Both the position numbers and the translations under genes were made by a program. Positions 45,687 to 53,108 of a stretch of DNA of 64,000 bases are shown piece after piece; positions within the stretch are counted from its first letter, which is position 1; the number at the start of each line of letters is the position of its first letter. The stretch lies in assembly GCA_964352475.1 (NCBI GenBank), contig CAYGSL010000016.1:1-64000 (forward strand). Direction: 5' to 3'. The notes beneath the pieces are model-generated. The model saw nothing but the letters and a program-made list of their open reading frames with translations. It was not told the origin of the DNA and made no database searches. The stretch is from JAUIET01 sp964352475 (GTDB lineage: Bacteria > Pseudomonadota > Gammaproteobacteria > Pseudomonadales > JAUIET01).

Positions 45687-46682
45687 TCAAATATCCAATC
45701 TGGCAAATACATCCAGGCCTTGTTGCAGTAGCCAATAGGGGAAATCAATCAACACCCAGTTCTCAGCAAGCTTGTCGCCTTCACGACGATAAATATCTAC
45801 CACGCGCATATCCGCGCGTACGTTATTGCCTGGTAAGCCAAGAAACCCGCCGGTAGGTGTATTGGTAAGATTTGGCCAACCGAAAAACCCCGCATAATGT
45901 CCCTCAGCGAAGCGGGCAATATGGCCATTGAATACTTTGTCTTTCAGGTTTGTCCTAAATGGGTATTGGTGTTGCAGTTGGTAACGAGGGATGGTGTAGC
46001 TAGCCCCAATGCCTTCCGGGCCATACCAGATCATATCGTCGGTCCAGTGTTCAGCAAGAAATTCTGGTGGTGGCATTTGATCTTCTTGTTTATTCAAGTT
46101 GGTCAGGCTGTCAATCATTGCGTTAACCAAAGCCATTGTTTTGGTCGTGTCGCTGGCGCTCTGTGCGTCAAACAGTTCACCGTCATTCGTTCTAGGGCCA
46201 GGGTAAATAAACGATGCACCGGTTTGCGGGGGCAGGGGATACACGCCGGCCTGGCGCATTACGCTTAGAATGTCGCAGAAGAACCCTGTTCGAGTGATTT
46301 TTCCGTCCTGCACGCAGTTAAACTCTGCATAGCGCAGAAAGACCATTTTTCCAGTGGGTGGAATGCCTAGCCAGGGTTTGTCAAATAAGCCTAACAGTTG
46401 GCCCATACTGCAAACCCATTCGCTGCCGTCTTTTTCAACTTGGCCTGCGAAAAAGATGTCTTGCCTTCTTTGCACCGGCGACCACGCCGCAAGCAGTGGC
46501 TGCCAGAAAGCCGAGGCCACGGCCTCAGCACCGTCTTGTTCACCAAACGGATGAACGCCATACCAGTGGTAATCGTCTGAAACATATTGGTCAATTGTTG
46601 CCGTAATAGTCGCTGTACTGGCAGTGTCTCGTGCAGCGAAGTAGTCTAGAACCAGCTGTTTGTTGGCTTGGAAATCCGGCAT
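45687..46682 (-). CDS. Tandem SnoaL-like (NTF2-fold) protein
   Basis: 331 residues, two SnoaL-type halves. The first ends TRTGFFCDILSVMRQAGVYPLPP, the second AENWVLIDFPYWLLQQGLDVFARLD, the same end pattern as the protein at 34592. YHWYGVHPFGEQDG and MIWYGPEGIGASYTI are equivalent pocket segments. It sits 24 bases downstream from the amidohydrolase direction-wise neighbour at 46695 (12-base gap), within a minus-strand operon that also holds the sulfatase. Confidence 0.85.
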   Translation of the reverse strand: MPDFQANKQLVLDYFAARDTASTATITATIDQYVSDDYHWYGVHPFGEQDGAEAVASAFWQPLLAAWSPVQRRQDIFFAGQVEKDGSEWVCSMGQLLGLFDKPWLGIPPTGKMVFLRYAEFNCVQDGKITRTGFFCDILSVMRQAGVYPLPPQTGASFIYPGPRTNDGELFDAQSASDTTKTMALVNAMIDSLTNLNKQEDQMPPPEFLAEHWTDDMIWYGPEGIGASYTIPRYQLQHQYPFRTNLKDKVFNGHIARFAEGHYAGFFGWPNLTNTPTGGFLGLPGNNVRADMRVVDIYRREGDKLAENWVLIDFPYWLLQQGLDVFARLDI

Positions 46683-46694
46683 TACATCGTGCCC

Positions 46695-47615
46695 TTATAG
46701 TGAGTAAAAGTTCGCGCAAGTTTTATAAAAAAGGTGGTCTCGTTCATCAGGTGAGTACTGCTCAGTCAGTGTGAAGTAAGCGTGCCACAGCGATTGATAG
46801 TCTGTATGCAATTTATCTACAGGAAAGTTCGAACCGAACATACAGCGCTCCGTGCCGAACATTTCTATTACTGTATCGACCACCGGGCGCAGAGAGTCGA
46901 CTGTCCAGCTGTGATCAAACATGCTCAAGCCGGATATTTTGCAAACCGTATTGGGTAATGACGCGAGCTTGCTCAGGCCTTGCTTCCACATTAGCCAACC
47001 TTCTGTGTCGCGGTACCATGGAGAGCCGCAGTGGCAGATAGCGACCGGCAGTTGGTCTATACCTGACAATACGGTGTGCATGGCTTCCATTTGATCGGGG
47101 ATTAGCTGAAGGTCAAAGCGAAGGCCGCGCTGCGCCAAATCCCGCAGTCCTCGCTGCCAATCGGCATTGCTAATTAATGCGTCAGTGCCTGTCTGTTTGT
47201 CTTCTTCAGGGGCTCTGCCAACGATTTGCCGAATACCGCGCAGCGCGTCTAGCTCATGAAGTTGATCGAGCATGTATGAGCGATCCGTTTTCTCAAGAGC
47301 ACAATAAGCAACTAGTGCAGTGGGGTAGTCGCTGCTATCCACCTTGCTCTGCACCCACTGCGATTCGGCAAGATGTTGATCGTCTGCAGCGCCCACCTGG
47401 ATATGAACACTTTTGCGTATAGGCAGATCGCCAATATCAGCTTTAAAATCAGCAGGAAGATAATTTTTTTGAATCGGAGTTGGGTTGCCAAAAAAGCGCT
47501 TTACACCTTTTGCTGCAAGCCATGGGTAATGCACGGCATTGAGGTCCCAGAGATGATGGTGGGCATCGATAATTGTGTGGTGGCCAGCGCTGGGTGGCAT
47601 ATTAAGCCTTGGCAT
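46695..47615 (-). CDS. Amidohydrolase family TIM-barrel metal hydrolase (COG3618-like)
   Basis: 306 residues. Starts IIDAHHHLWDL with the HxH metal motif; further ligands in VAICHCGSPW and the terminal MFGSNFPVDKL (Asp/Asn site). This group includes lactonases and decarboxylases that act on sugar lactones and aromatic acids, so a ring-opening step is plausible. It overlaps the next upstream gene by 14 bases. ATG 47600 is an alternative start. Confidence 0.9.
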   Translation of the reverse strand: MPRLNMPPSAGHHTIIDAHHHLWDLNAVHYPWLAAKGVKRFFGNPTPIQKNYLPADFKADIGDLPIRKSVHIQVGAADDQHLAESQWVQSKVDSSDYPTALVAYCALEKTDRSYMLDQLHELDALRGIRQIVGRAPEEDKQTGTDALISNADWQRGLRDLAQRGLRFDLQLIPDQMEAMHTVLSGIDQLPVAICHCGSPWYRDTEGWLMWKQGLSKLASLPNTVCKISGLSMFDHSWTVDSLRPVVDTVIEMFGTERCMFGSNFPVDKLHTDYQSLWHAYFTLTEQYSPDERDHLFYKTCANFYSL

Positions 47616-48648
47616 TCCTCGCGCGGTTTATTTCGACGAGAATGGATAACTCGTCGAACACTGTCCATTCTTCTTCGATTAACCCATCAACAACCCGATA
47701 ATGGCTTTCGCCAATTATTAGTACTTCGCTACCGCTTGGTTCACCCCACAGTACGGGGCCAGTGTGTAGCCCACTCATCGTCCAGCGTGCGGCTACGTCG
47801 GTTCCACCGGACTTTGCTGGTTGCTCACAGACATAATCAACTGACAGTTTCAGCGAGGAAAGCGTGCCAAGAAATTCCATATAGAATTGCACGATCGCTT
47901 CATGGCCTTGTCGCTCACGATTAGCCGAAGCATGCAGGGCGGCGTCTTTGGCGTACACTTGAAATACATCGCCAACCATTCGCGCGTTCCAGATATTCTG
48001 TAAGCTGGCTACAATTAACTCGCTGGCTGAGTCAGAATACGCTGTTCTGGTATGGATAACGCAATTGCCGAGTCGCTCAAGTTCGTTTTTTTTCCACTGA
48101 ACGAAACGATCATTCGATGGTAGCTCGGATTTCTGTTGGGCAATTTCCAGCGGGTCAAACCCCAGTTGCTCGGCAAGAGAATAATTGTCTCGAACCAGCC
48201 ACTCTTCAATCACCTTGTTATCTTTCACAACACAGTGGGCGATAACCGCTATCGTTGCTTCTTTGCCAGTGGCGGGGCCAAGGTCGCTGGTACCCAGGTT
48301 GGTCATGTGGGTTTTTATTCTATGGGAAGAATAAAAACCGTTCTCAGCATCGCCACCCCAGATAATGTTGTCGGCATGCAGTGTTCTGTCTGGAAAAGCC
48401 GATAAGGTTGTTAAGGTGTTTTGCACAACCTCTTCAGCGCCAATCGTAATGCCCGCCAATGTGTACACGGGGCAATCATCTGAATAATAGTCGTAGCACA
48501 AACCGACTTGCTTGCCCTCCCAGATGCGGTAGGTAATTCTGAGTATGTAGTCGACAAGGTCAGTAAACTCAGCGTCGAAGCCAGCCATGTTGCCGCTTGA
48601 TTCTGTTTTTGACGGTGCACTGTCGTAGTGGTTATCTAATCGATTCAT
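47602..48648 (-). CDS. Tandem SnoaL-like (NTF2-fold) protein
   Basis: 348 residues with two SnoaL-type halves. The first, around residues 25-165, ends IEEWLVRDNYSLAEQLGFDPLE; the second (about 195-345) ends IEEEWTVFDELSILVEINRA. YYSDDCPVYTLAG and YAKDAALHASANRERQGHEAIVQFY are the usual early segments. It is the most divergent of the four SnoaL genes here. Positioned between the bicupin and the amidohydrolase in the same operon. Confidence 0.82.
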   Translation of the reverse strand: MNRLDNHYDSAPSKTESSGNMAGFDAEFTDLVDYILRITYRIWEGKQVGLCYDYYSDDCPVYTLAGITIGAEEVVQNTLTTLSAFPDRTLHADNIIWGGDAENGFYSSHRIKTHMTNLGTSDLGPATGKEATIAVIAHCVVKDNKVIEEWLVRDNYSLAEQLGFDPLEIAQQKSELPSNDRFVQWKKNELERLGNCVIHTRTAYSDSASELIVASLQNIWNARMVGDVFQVYAKDAALHASANRERQGHEAIVQFYMEFLGTLSSLKLSVDYVCEQPAKSGGTDVAARWTMSGLHTGPVLWGEPSGSEVLIIGESHYRVVDGLIEEEWTVFDELSILVEINRARNAKA

Positions 48649-48684
48649 AATGTTCCAGGCACAGCAGGGGACGATTGTGCGTGT

Positions 48685-49710
48685 TCAGGAAAAACTGGCG
48701 GCAGTGGGTTGGTCGCCGCGGCGCACAACAATAATATCAGCTTGCGAGCTTGCAGGATTACTAAACGATCGTTGGCAGCCCACCGGTGTAGTGAACAGAT
48801 CACCTTTTTTCAGTACGAAGTCTTCGCCATCGGCCACCACGCGCAGTTCACCTGCCTGAACAATGAGTACCTCTTCTTCATGGCGCGCGTGCGGTGGCAC
48901 GTTTGCCCCGCTATCAAGGAGTAAACGGCGCACGCTAAAACGATGTGGCCAGCTCATTTTTCCAGCTGCAATCTTTTCCGCAGCGTTGTCGCATCCGATA
49001 ACGGCTATTTCCTGAATGCCTTCAAATGCACTTAAGCCTCCCTTGTTTGCATTTTTTAATTCATCAGCGCGCATCACACACGCTTGCATTTCTTCCAGGC
49101 TTCGCGGCGGATACCCAGCCAATTCGGCTGAGGTGCTGGGAGCGGCAGGAACGCCGTCTTCGGGGATGCTGGCGCCTGCGGCTGTATCGATAAGTCGGCC
49201 ATCTTCAAGCAACACCAAACCATGCTCAGCCGCTGCTTCGTACACGTAAGGCGCCCAAACTACATGACCGGCAGTGCCGTCTTCATTCAAACCTAATACG
49301 CTGAAAATCATGCCATCATCGGCGCCAACGTTTTCAAATCCACGGAACATCCTGGTGGGCAATGAAATCGTATCGCCTTCGCTTAAAACCACCTGGCCCT
49401 GTTCGCCACGCTCGCCCCAGGTAAACTGCCAGTCACCCTTATGAATTACAAACACTTCTTCGGTGTCGTGACTGTGGTGGGAGTTTTTGCAACCTTTGGG
49501 TTGGCGGGCGGCGCCGATATCAAAACCGTGGGCCACAGCGATGTGAACAACCTGGTCCGGGTTTTCGGCAACACCTGCACCGATCAAGCAGAAGTTCTCC
49601 TTTTGATCACTACCTGGTGTGCGGGCATCAATAAATGCGGTTTTGCACGGCTCCATATCTTCGAATCGCACAATGCGCTGGGTAATGGATAGATCTGGGC
49701 TGCTGCTCAT
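48685..49710 (-). CDS. Bicupin protein, possible gentisate-dioxygenase-like or sugar-modifying enzyme
   Basis: 341 residues from ATG 49710 (MSSSPDL); in-frame starts at 49728, 49734 and 49764 would add up to 18 residues and none has a clear ribosome site. Two cupin folds: NSHHSHDTEEVFVIHKGDWQF (HxH with a following Glu) near 80-105, and PPHARHEEEVLIVQAGELRVVADG near 290-310. The function is not identifiable from these motifs. First gene of the minus-strand operon; a shared operator-like element lies just upstream. Confidence 0.8.
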   Translation of the reverse strand: MSSSPDLSITQRIVRFEDMEPCKTAFIDARTPGSDQKENFCLIGAGVAENPDQVVHIAVAHGFDIGAARQPKGCKNSHHSHDTEEVFVIHKGDWQFTWGERGEQGQVVLSEGDTISLPTRMFRGFENVGADDGMIFSVLGLNEDGTAGHVVWAPYVYEAAAEHGLVLLEDGRLIDTAAGASIPEDGVPAAPSTSAELAGYPPRSLEEMQACVMRADELKNANKGGLSAFEGIQEIAVIGCDNAAEKIAAGKMSWPHRFSVRRLLLDSGANVPPHARHEEEVLIVQAGELRVVADGEDFVLKKGDLFTTPVGCQRSFSNPASSQADIIVVRRGDQPTAASFS

Positions 49711-49768
49711 AGGTTTGATCGGTCTCATAAACATCGCGAATTTACACCCACGATATCTCGCCATAGTA

Positions 49769-49783
49769 ATGTACTACGAATGC
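49769..49783 (-). promoter_or_regulatory. Shared operator-like element, copy 5 (GCATTCGTAGTACAT, minus strand)
   Basis: Oriented toward the bicupin-SnoaL-amidohydrolase-SnoaL-sulfatase operon, 58 bases before ATG 49710. It would overlap the start if 49764 were used, which favours a downstream start. Confidence 0.6.
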
Positions 49784-49996
49784 AATATTCAAGTAGCTAC
49801 CGGTCAATAATGTAAATATCCGTTGCGAAGTGGCTAAACCCCCCGCGGTCCAATACTCCGGAAGCTGTAACCGGCAAGCAATGTCTAGATTGTGTACAAA
49901 GACTTTATAAAACAAGTAATTAGCGCGTGGGAACTTGCTGAAGCAGTGCTGGGTTTTTCTTGACCAATAGCCTAGAAGTTCGTAAACTGGTGCAAT

Positions 49997-50010
49997 GAAT
50001 TCGAAGTCAA
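49997..50010 (+). promoter_or_regulatory. Shared operator-like element, copy 6 (GAATTCGAAGTCAA)
   Basis: Thirteen of 14 bases match copies 1 and 2. GAATTCGAA (49997-50005) pairs with TTCGAATTC (50032-50040), a 9-bp inverted repeat 26 bases apart. Confidence 0.5.
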
Positions 50011-50014
50011 TTTG

Positions 50015-50097
50015 ATATCGTATTTGTTGTTTTCGAATTCACCCTCCCGATTCCTCGCGGGAGGGAATGTTAGAGGGCCTTATGGCCCTCTTTTTTT
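50015..50097 (+). ncRNA. Candidate small RNA ending in a Rho-independent terminator
   Basis: Two consecutive hairpins, CCCTCCCG/CGGGAGGG at 50042-50065 and AGAGGGCC/GGCCCTCT at 50072-50091, the second followed by seven T. An operator-like element lies just upstream and no reading frame with a ribosome site fits. The 5' end is a guess. Confidence 0.4.
50072..50097 (+). terminator. Rho-independent terminator on the + strand
   Basis: AGAGGGCC, loop TTAT, GGCCCTCT, T run to 50097. The opposite strand lacks a T run after the stem, so it does not serve the gene ending at 50139. Confidence 0.85.
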
Positions 50098-50138
50098 AGG
50101 GTAGCGAAAGACCGGGAATCGCAGATCGATACTTCCGG

Positions 50139-50888
50139 TTAACGAGCGTATGTGGTTTCCAGATACTCGACTATTTCACCCGACTCAAACAGTTCAGTGC
50201 CCGTATTCGGGTCAATCAAATAGGGAATAGCTATTTTCCCGGCGCGTCGTTGAAGCTCTTGTCGATTGACCAGCGCCGGTTCGGACTCAATGCCCAGAGA
50301 ATCCCGCACACCCGGTGGAACCCAGTCACGCCAGGTCGTGCGCCCGGCATTGCGCAAAATATAGGGAATTTCCAGCTCGGTCAGTTTTTCGCGAACCAGG
50401 CGGGCAAACGGGCTGCTTTCAAAGCTGTATAGCTCCAGCATTTTTTCCGGCATTGTCGAATCTTTCAGGCGCAAGCCCAAACCTGGTCGCAAAGCAGATG
50501 CCAGCGACGAGCCAATTTTTTGCAGCGCCTCAGCACGCCATTTGAAGGGTACTGGCCGTTCTGCATAGGTCTCATAGAGATAGGCAACGGTATCCACAGA
50601 CTCGTACAACTGAGTCCCTGTATTTGGGTCCACTAGGTACGGGAATTGCGCTTTGCCGCCCATTTCAATAACTTTTGGCCGAAATCGCGTTCCCTTCTTG
50701 GGGCAGGGGTACACCACGGCATCAATATCCAGCTCAGTTAACGCCTCACGAGTAATGCGGCAAAAAGGGCAGCCCTCCATGTCGTACAACTCCAGCATTT
50801 TCGCTGGCTTTTTTGCGGCGGGTTCAACGCTTATTCCGATACCCGGGCGTACAAACGTAGCCAGTGCGGAGGAGAGAACATTTAACAT
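50139..50888 (-). CDS. Double glutathione S-transferase N-terminal (thioredoxin-fold) protein
   Basis: 249 residues with two homologous GST-N/glutaredoxin-like domains. The first starts MLELYDMEGCPFCRITREAL with a CPFC redox motif (C40, C43); the second, MLELYSFESSPFARLVREKL, has SPFA in the same place (159-162), so it lost both cysteines. Each ends with YLxDPNTGTxLxES. No GST C-terminal helical domain is present. It probably binds a thiol or glutathione conjugate; which reaction is unknown. Confidence 0.88.
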   Translation of the reverse strand: MLNVLSSALATFVRPGIGISVEPAAKKPAKMLELYDMEGCPFCRITREALTELDIDAVVYPCPKKGTRFRPKVIEMGGKAQFPYLVDPNTGTQLYESVDTVAYLYETYAERPVPFKWRAEALQKIGSSLASALRPGLGLRLKDSTMPEKMLELYSFESSPFARLVREKLTELEIPYILRNAGRTTWRDWVPPGVRDSLGIESEPALVNRQELQRRAGKIAIPYLIDPNTGTELFESGEIVEYLETTYAR

Positions 50889-50945
50889 AACTATTTTCCT
50901 CTTACAGAGAGTGTAAAGCGATTTTGACGAGTGTAGTGGAGGGGG

Positions 50946-51428
50946 TTAGTGCTGATGGCCGCCCACGCCATGCGCGTGGCCATGTGACAACTCCTCAGCA
51001 CTCGCCTCACGAACATCAATAATCTCGATATCAAAACTGAGATCCACGCCGGCAAGCGGGTGGTTGGCGTCTACATCCACATTGAATTTGCCGACTTTGA
51101 CGATGGTAACGTCTCGCGGACCGTTGTCGGTGTTGATCTTAACCGCCATGCCAGGCTTGAGCCGACCCTTGTTCATCAAATGCTTGATGGGCACACGCTG
51201 ATTTGAGCCTTCCTTGCGAGCGCCGTACGCTTTGCTGGCCGGTATATCTGCAGTGAAGATATCGCCCTGGCTTTTTCCCGTCATTGCTTCTTCCAGGCCG
51301 CGGATAACACCGCGATAACCATGTAAATAGGCAACCGGGTCGCCATTTCTTGAGGTTTCAAGTTCAGTGCCTTCACTGTTTGAGAGTCGATAGTGGAAGC
51401 TGACCACGCAGTCTTTCTGAATTTCCAA
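50946..51428 (-). CDS. slyD: FKBP-type peptidyl-prolyl cis-trans isomerase SlyD
   Basis: 160 residues. FKBP domain with SFHYRLSNSEGTELETS, YLHGYRGVIRGLEEAMTGKSQGD and the inserted IF chaperone domain, then NPLAGVDLSFDIEIIDV-type strand (NHPLAGVDLSF). The C-terminus SHGHAHGVGGHQH is the metal-binding tail that carries nickel in the E. coli protein. Cytoplasmic folding helper and metallochaperone. Confidence 0.95.
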   Translation of the reverse strand: MEIQKDCVVSFHYRLSNSEGTELETSRNGDPVAYLHGYRGVIRGLEEAMTGKSQGDIFTADIPASKAYGARKEGSNQRVPIKHLMNKGRLKPGMAVKINTDNGPRDVTIVKVGKFNVDVDANHPLAGVDLSFDIEIIDVREASAEELSHGHAHGVGGHQH

Positions 51429-51503
51429 AGAGGTTCCTTATACAGACATTGCCAAGTAGCAAGATAGTGTCAGGTATTTGGCCTGTGCTTGTAAACTCTT
51501 GCC

Positions 51504-53108
51504 GTGTATTTACGGAATAGTTTCTTGCTTAGATCAATCGTTCTAGTCGCAGCCCTGGTCTTGCATTGGGCGGCCCAGGCAAGCGAGTGCAACACGCGCG
51601 AAATAGACCCTAATCCACGTGTTAACGGCTGGGGTATCAATGCGCAAAACCATCGATTCATAAGCGATAAGAATGCAGGCATTGATTCAGCCAACGTAGG
51701 GCAATTGGAAGTCAAATGGGTATATGCACTGCCAGAAACTGACTCGCCCAGATTTCTACCCTATATAAGCAGCGATACGGTGTTCATAACCGATGGCGAC
51801 GAACGTGTGTTGGCGTTGTCGCGCGACTCGGGCTGCCAGAAGTGGGTGTTCGAGGCCGGCAGTGCGGTTCGTACTGCGCTAACTTACCTGGCAGTTGGGG
51901 AATCCCATTTGCTTGTATTCGGCACAATGAGTGCAGAGCTTATTGCCGTGGATGTGCTCACAGGCGAAGAGCAATGGCGTACTCTTGCTAGCGAGCATCC
52001 AAAGGCCATGATCTCAGGTTCGCCAGTGGCGTATGGCGTTCGAATTTTTCAGCCAGTATCCTCGTGGGAGTTAGCCTGGGCGGTGAATCCGTTCTATGGC
52101 TGCTGCACGTTTAGAGGGCCGATAGTAGCCCTGGATGCTACGAGCGGTCAGTTGCAGTGGCGAAACCACACCATTCAAACTGAACCCACGGTATTTCGGC
52201 CACGCCTGATTTTGCCCGACCTTATGGGCCCGTCCGGTGCACCTGTCTGGTCTCAACCTACCGTGGATGCCAAGCGTCAACGTATATATGTAGGTACGGG
52301 AGAAAACTATTCGTCACCTGCTAACGATACCAGTGATGCGATTCTTGCGTTTGATATGAGAACCGGAGAGTTGTTATGGAAGCAACAGTTTCTTGCCAAT
52401 GACGCGTGGAACGTCGCCTGCGAATTGCCGATTGATTTTAACTGTCCCGATGAGCGTGGCCAGGATCTGGACTTTGGTGCTCCACCGATATTACTTAGTA
52501 TTGACGGCAAAGATGTGATTCTTGCCGGGCAAAAAAGTGGTTACATCTACGCACTTGATCCAAATGATAACGGTAAGCTGCTGTGGAGGCAGAAGCCCGG
52601 CAATGGCGGGAAAGCGGGCGGCATACATTTCGCTATGGCAGTAGATCCAGCTCGTGCAATGTTGTTCGTTCCTATCAGTGACAGAGACGTGGGGTTTTAC
52701 GGCGATAATCCGCCGGGTACACCGCAACCCTCGTTGCAAGCCTTTAATGCGCTAACAGGTGAGCGGCTATGGCGAACTGATGCACCTGGCGATTGCCTTG
52801 CGGATGAAGAAGAGATTGATAAGTGCTTTGTCGGTTTCTCAGCCGCTCCCACCGCAACAGACAGTCTGGTGTTTGCACCCACGCTGGACGGCGTGATTCG
52901 AGCGTTTGACAGTCATACCGGCAAGGAAATTTGGAAGCACAATACTCTGCGCAGTTACGAGGCGGTGAATGGCGGCAACGCAAACGGTGGCAGTATTGAT
53001 TTTGGCGGGGTGTTTGTCGATGGCGGTGAGTTGTTCGTTAGTTCTGGCTATGGCCTGGTTGGGCAAATGCCTGGCAATGCCTTTATTGTGATGAGTGTGA
53101 AACCATGA
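51504..53108 (+). CDS. PQQ-type beta-propeller quinoprotein (alcohol/polyvinyl alcohol dehydrogenase-like)
   Basis: 534 residues, GTG start, signal peptide to about residue 27 (AAQA-SEC). Repeated propeller blades are visible (VLALSRDSGCQKWVFEAG, LIAVDVLTGEEQWRT, IVALDATSGQLQWRN, ILAFDMRTGELLWKQ, IRAFDSHTGKEIWKH). Adjacent cysteines in YGCCTF suggest the vicinal disulfide of PQQ alcohol dehydrogenases. No PQQ biosynthesis gene is in the window. It overlaps the next monooxygenase by four bases (ATGA). Confidence 0.85.
   Translation: MYLRNSFLLRSIVLVAALVLHWAAQASECNTREIDPNPRVNGWGINAQNHRFISDKNAGIDSANVGQLEVKWVYALPETDSPRFLPYISSDTVFITDGDERVLALSRDSGCQKWVFEAGSAVRTALTYLAVGESHLLVFGTMSAELIAVDVLTGEEQWRTLASEHPKAMISGSPVAYGVRIFQPVSSWELAWAVNPFYGCCTFRGPIVALDATSGQLQWRNHTIQTEPTVFRPRLILPDLMGPSGAPVWSQPTVDAKRQRIYVGTGENYSSPANDTSDAILAFDMRTGELLWKQQFLANDAWNVACELPIDFNCPDERGQDLDFGAPPILLSIDGKDVILAGQKSGYIYALDPNDNGKLLWRQKPGNGGKAGGIHFAMAVDPARAMLFVPISDRDVGFYGDNPPGTPQPSLQAFNALTGERLWRTDAPGDCLADEEEIDKCFVGFSAAPTATDSLVFAPTLDGVIRAFDSHTGKEIWKHNTLRSYEAVNGGNANGGSIDFGGVFVDGGELFVSSGYGLVGQMPGNAFIVMSVKP

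Larger units (their letters stand above)
49784..50138. other. Gene-free region with an operator-like element and a terminator
   Basis: About 355 bases without a credible protein gene. It holds element copy 6 (49997-50010), a second copy of its TTCGAATTC core in inverted orientation (50032-50040), a hairpin (50042-50065) and a strong + strand terminator (50072-50097). No + strand gene upstream explains the terminator. Confidence 0.6.

Noticed and set aside
50014..50103. Short TTG-started frame through the sRNA candidate
   Set aside because: It would read through a strong terminator and has no ribosome site.
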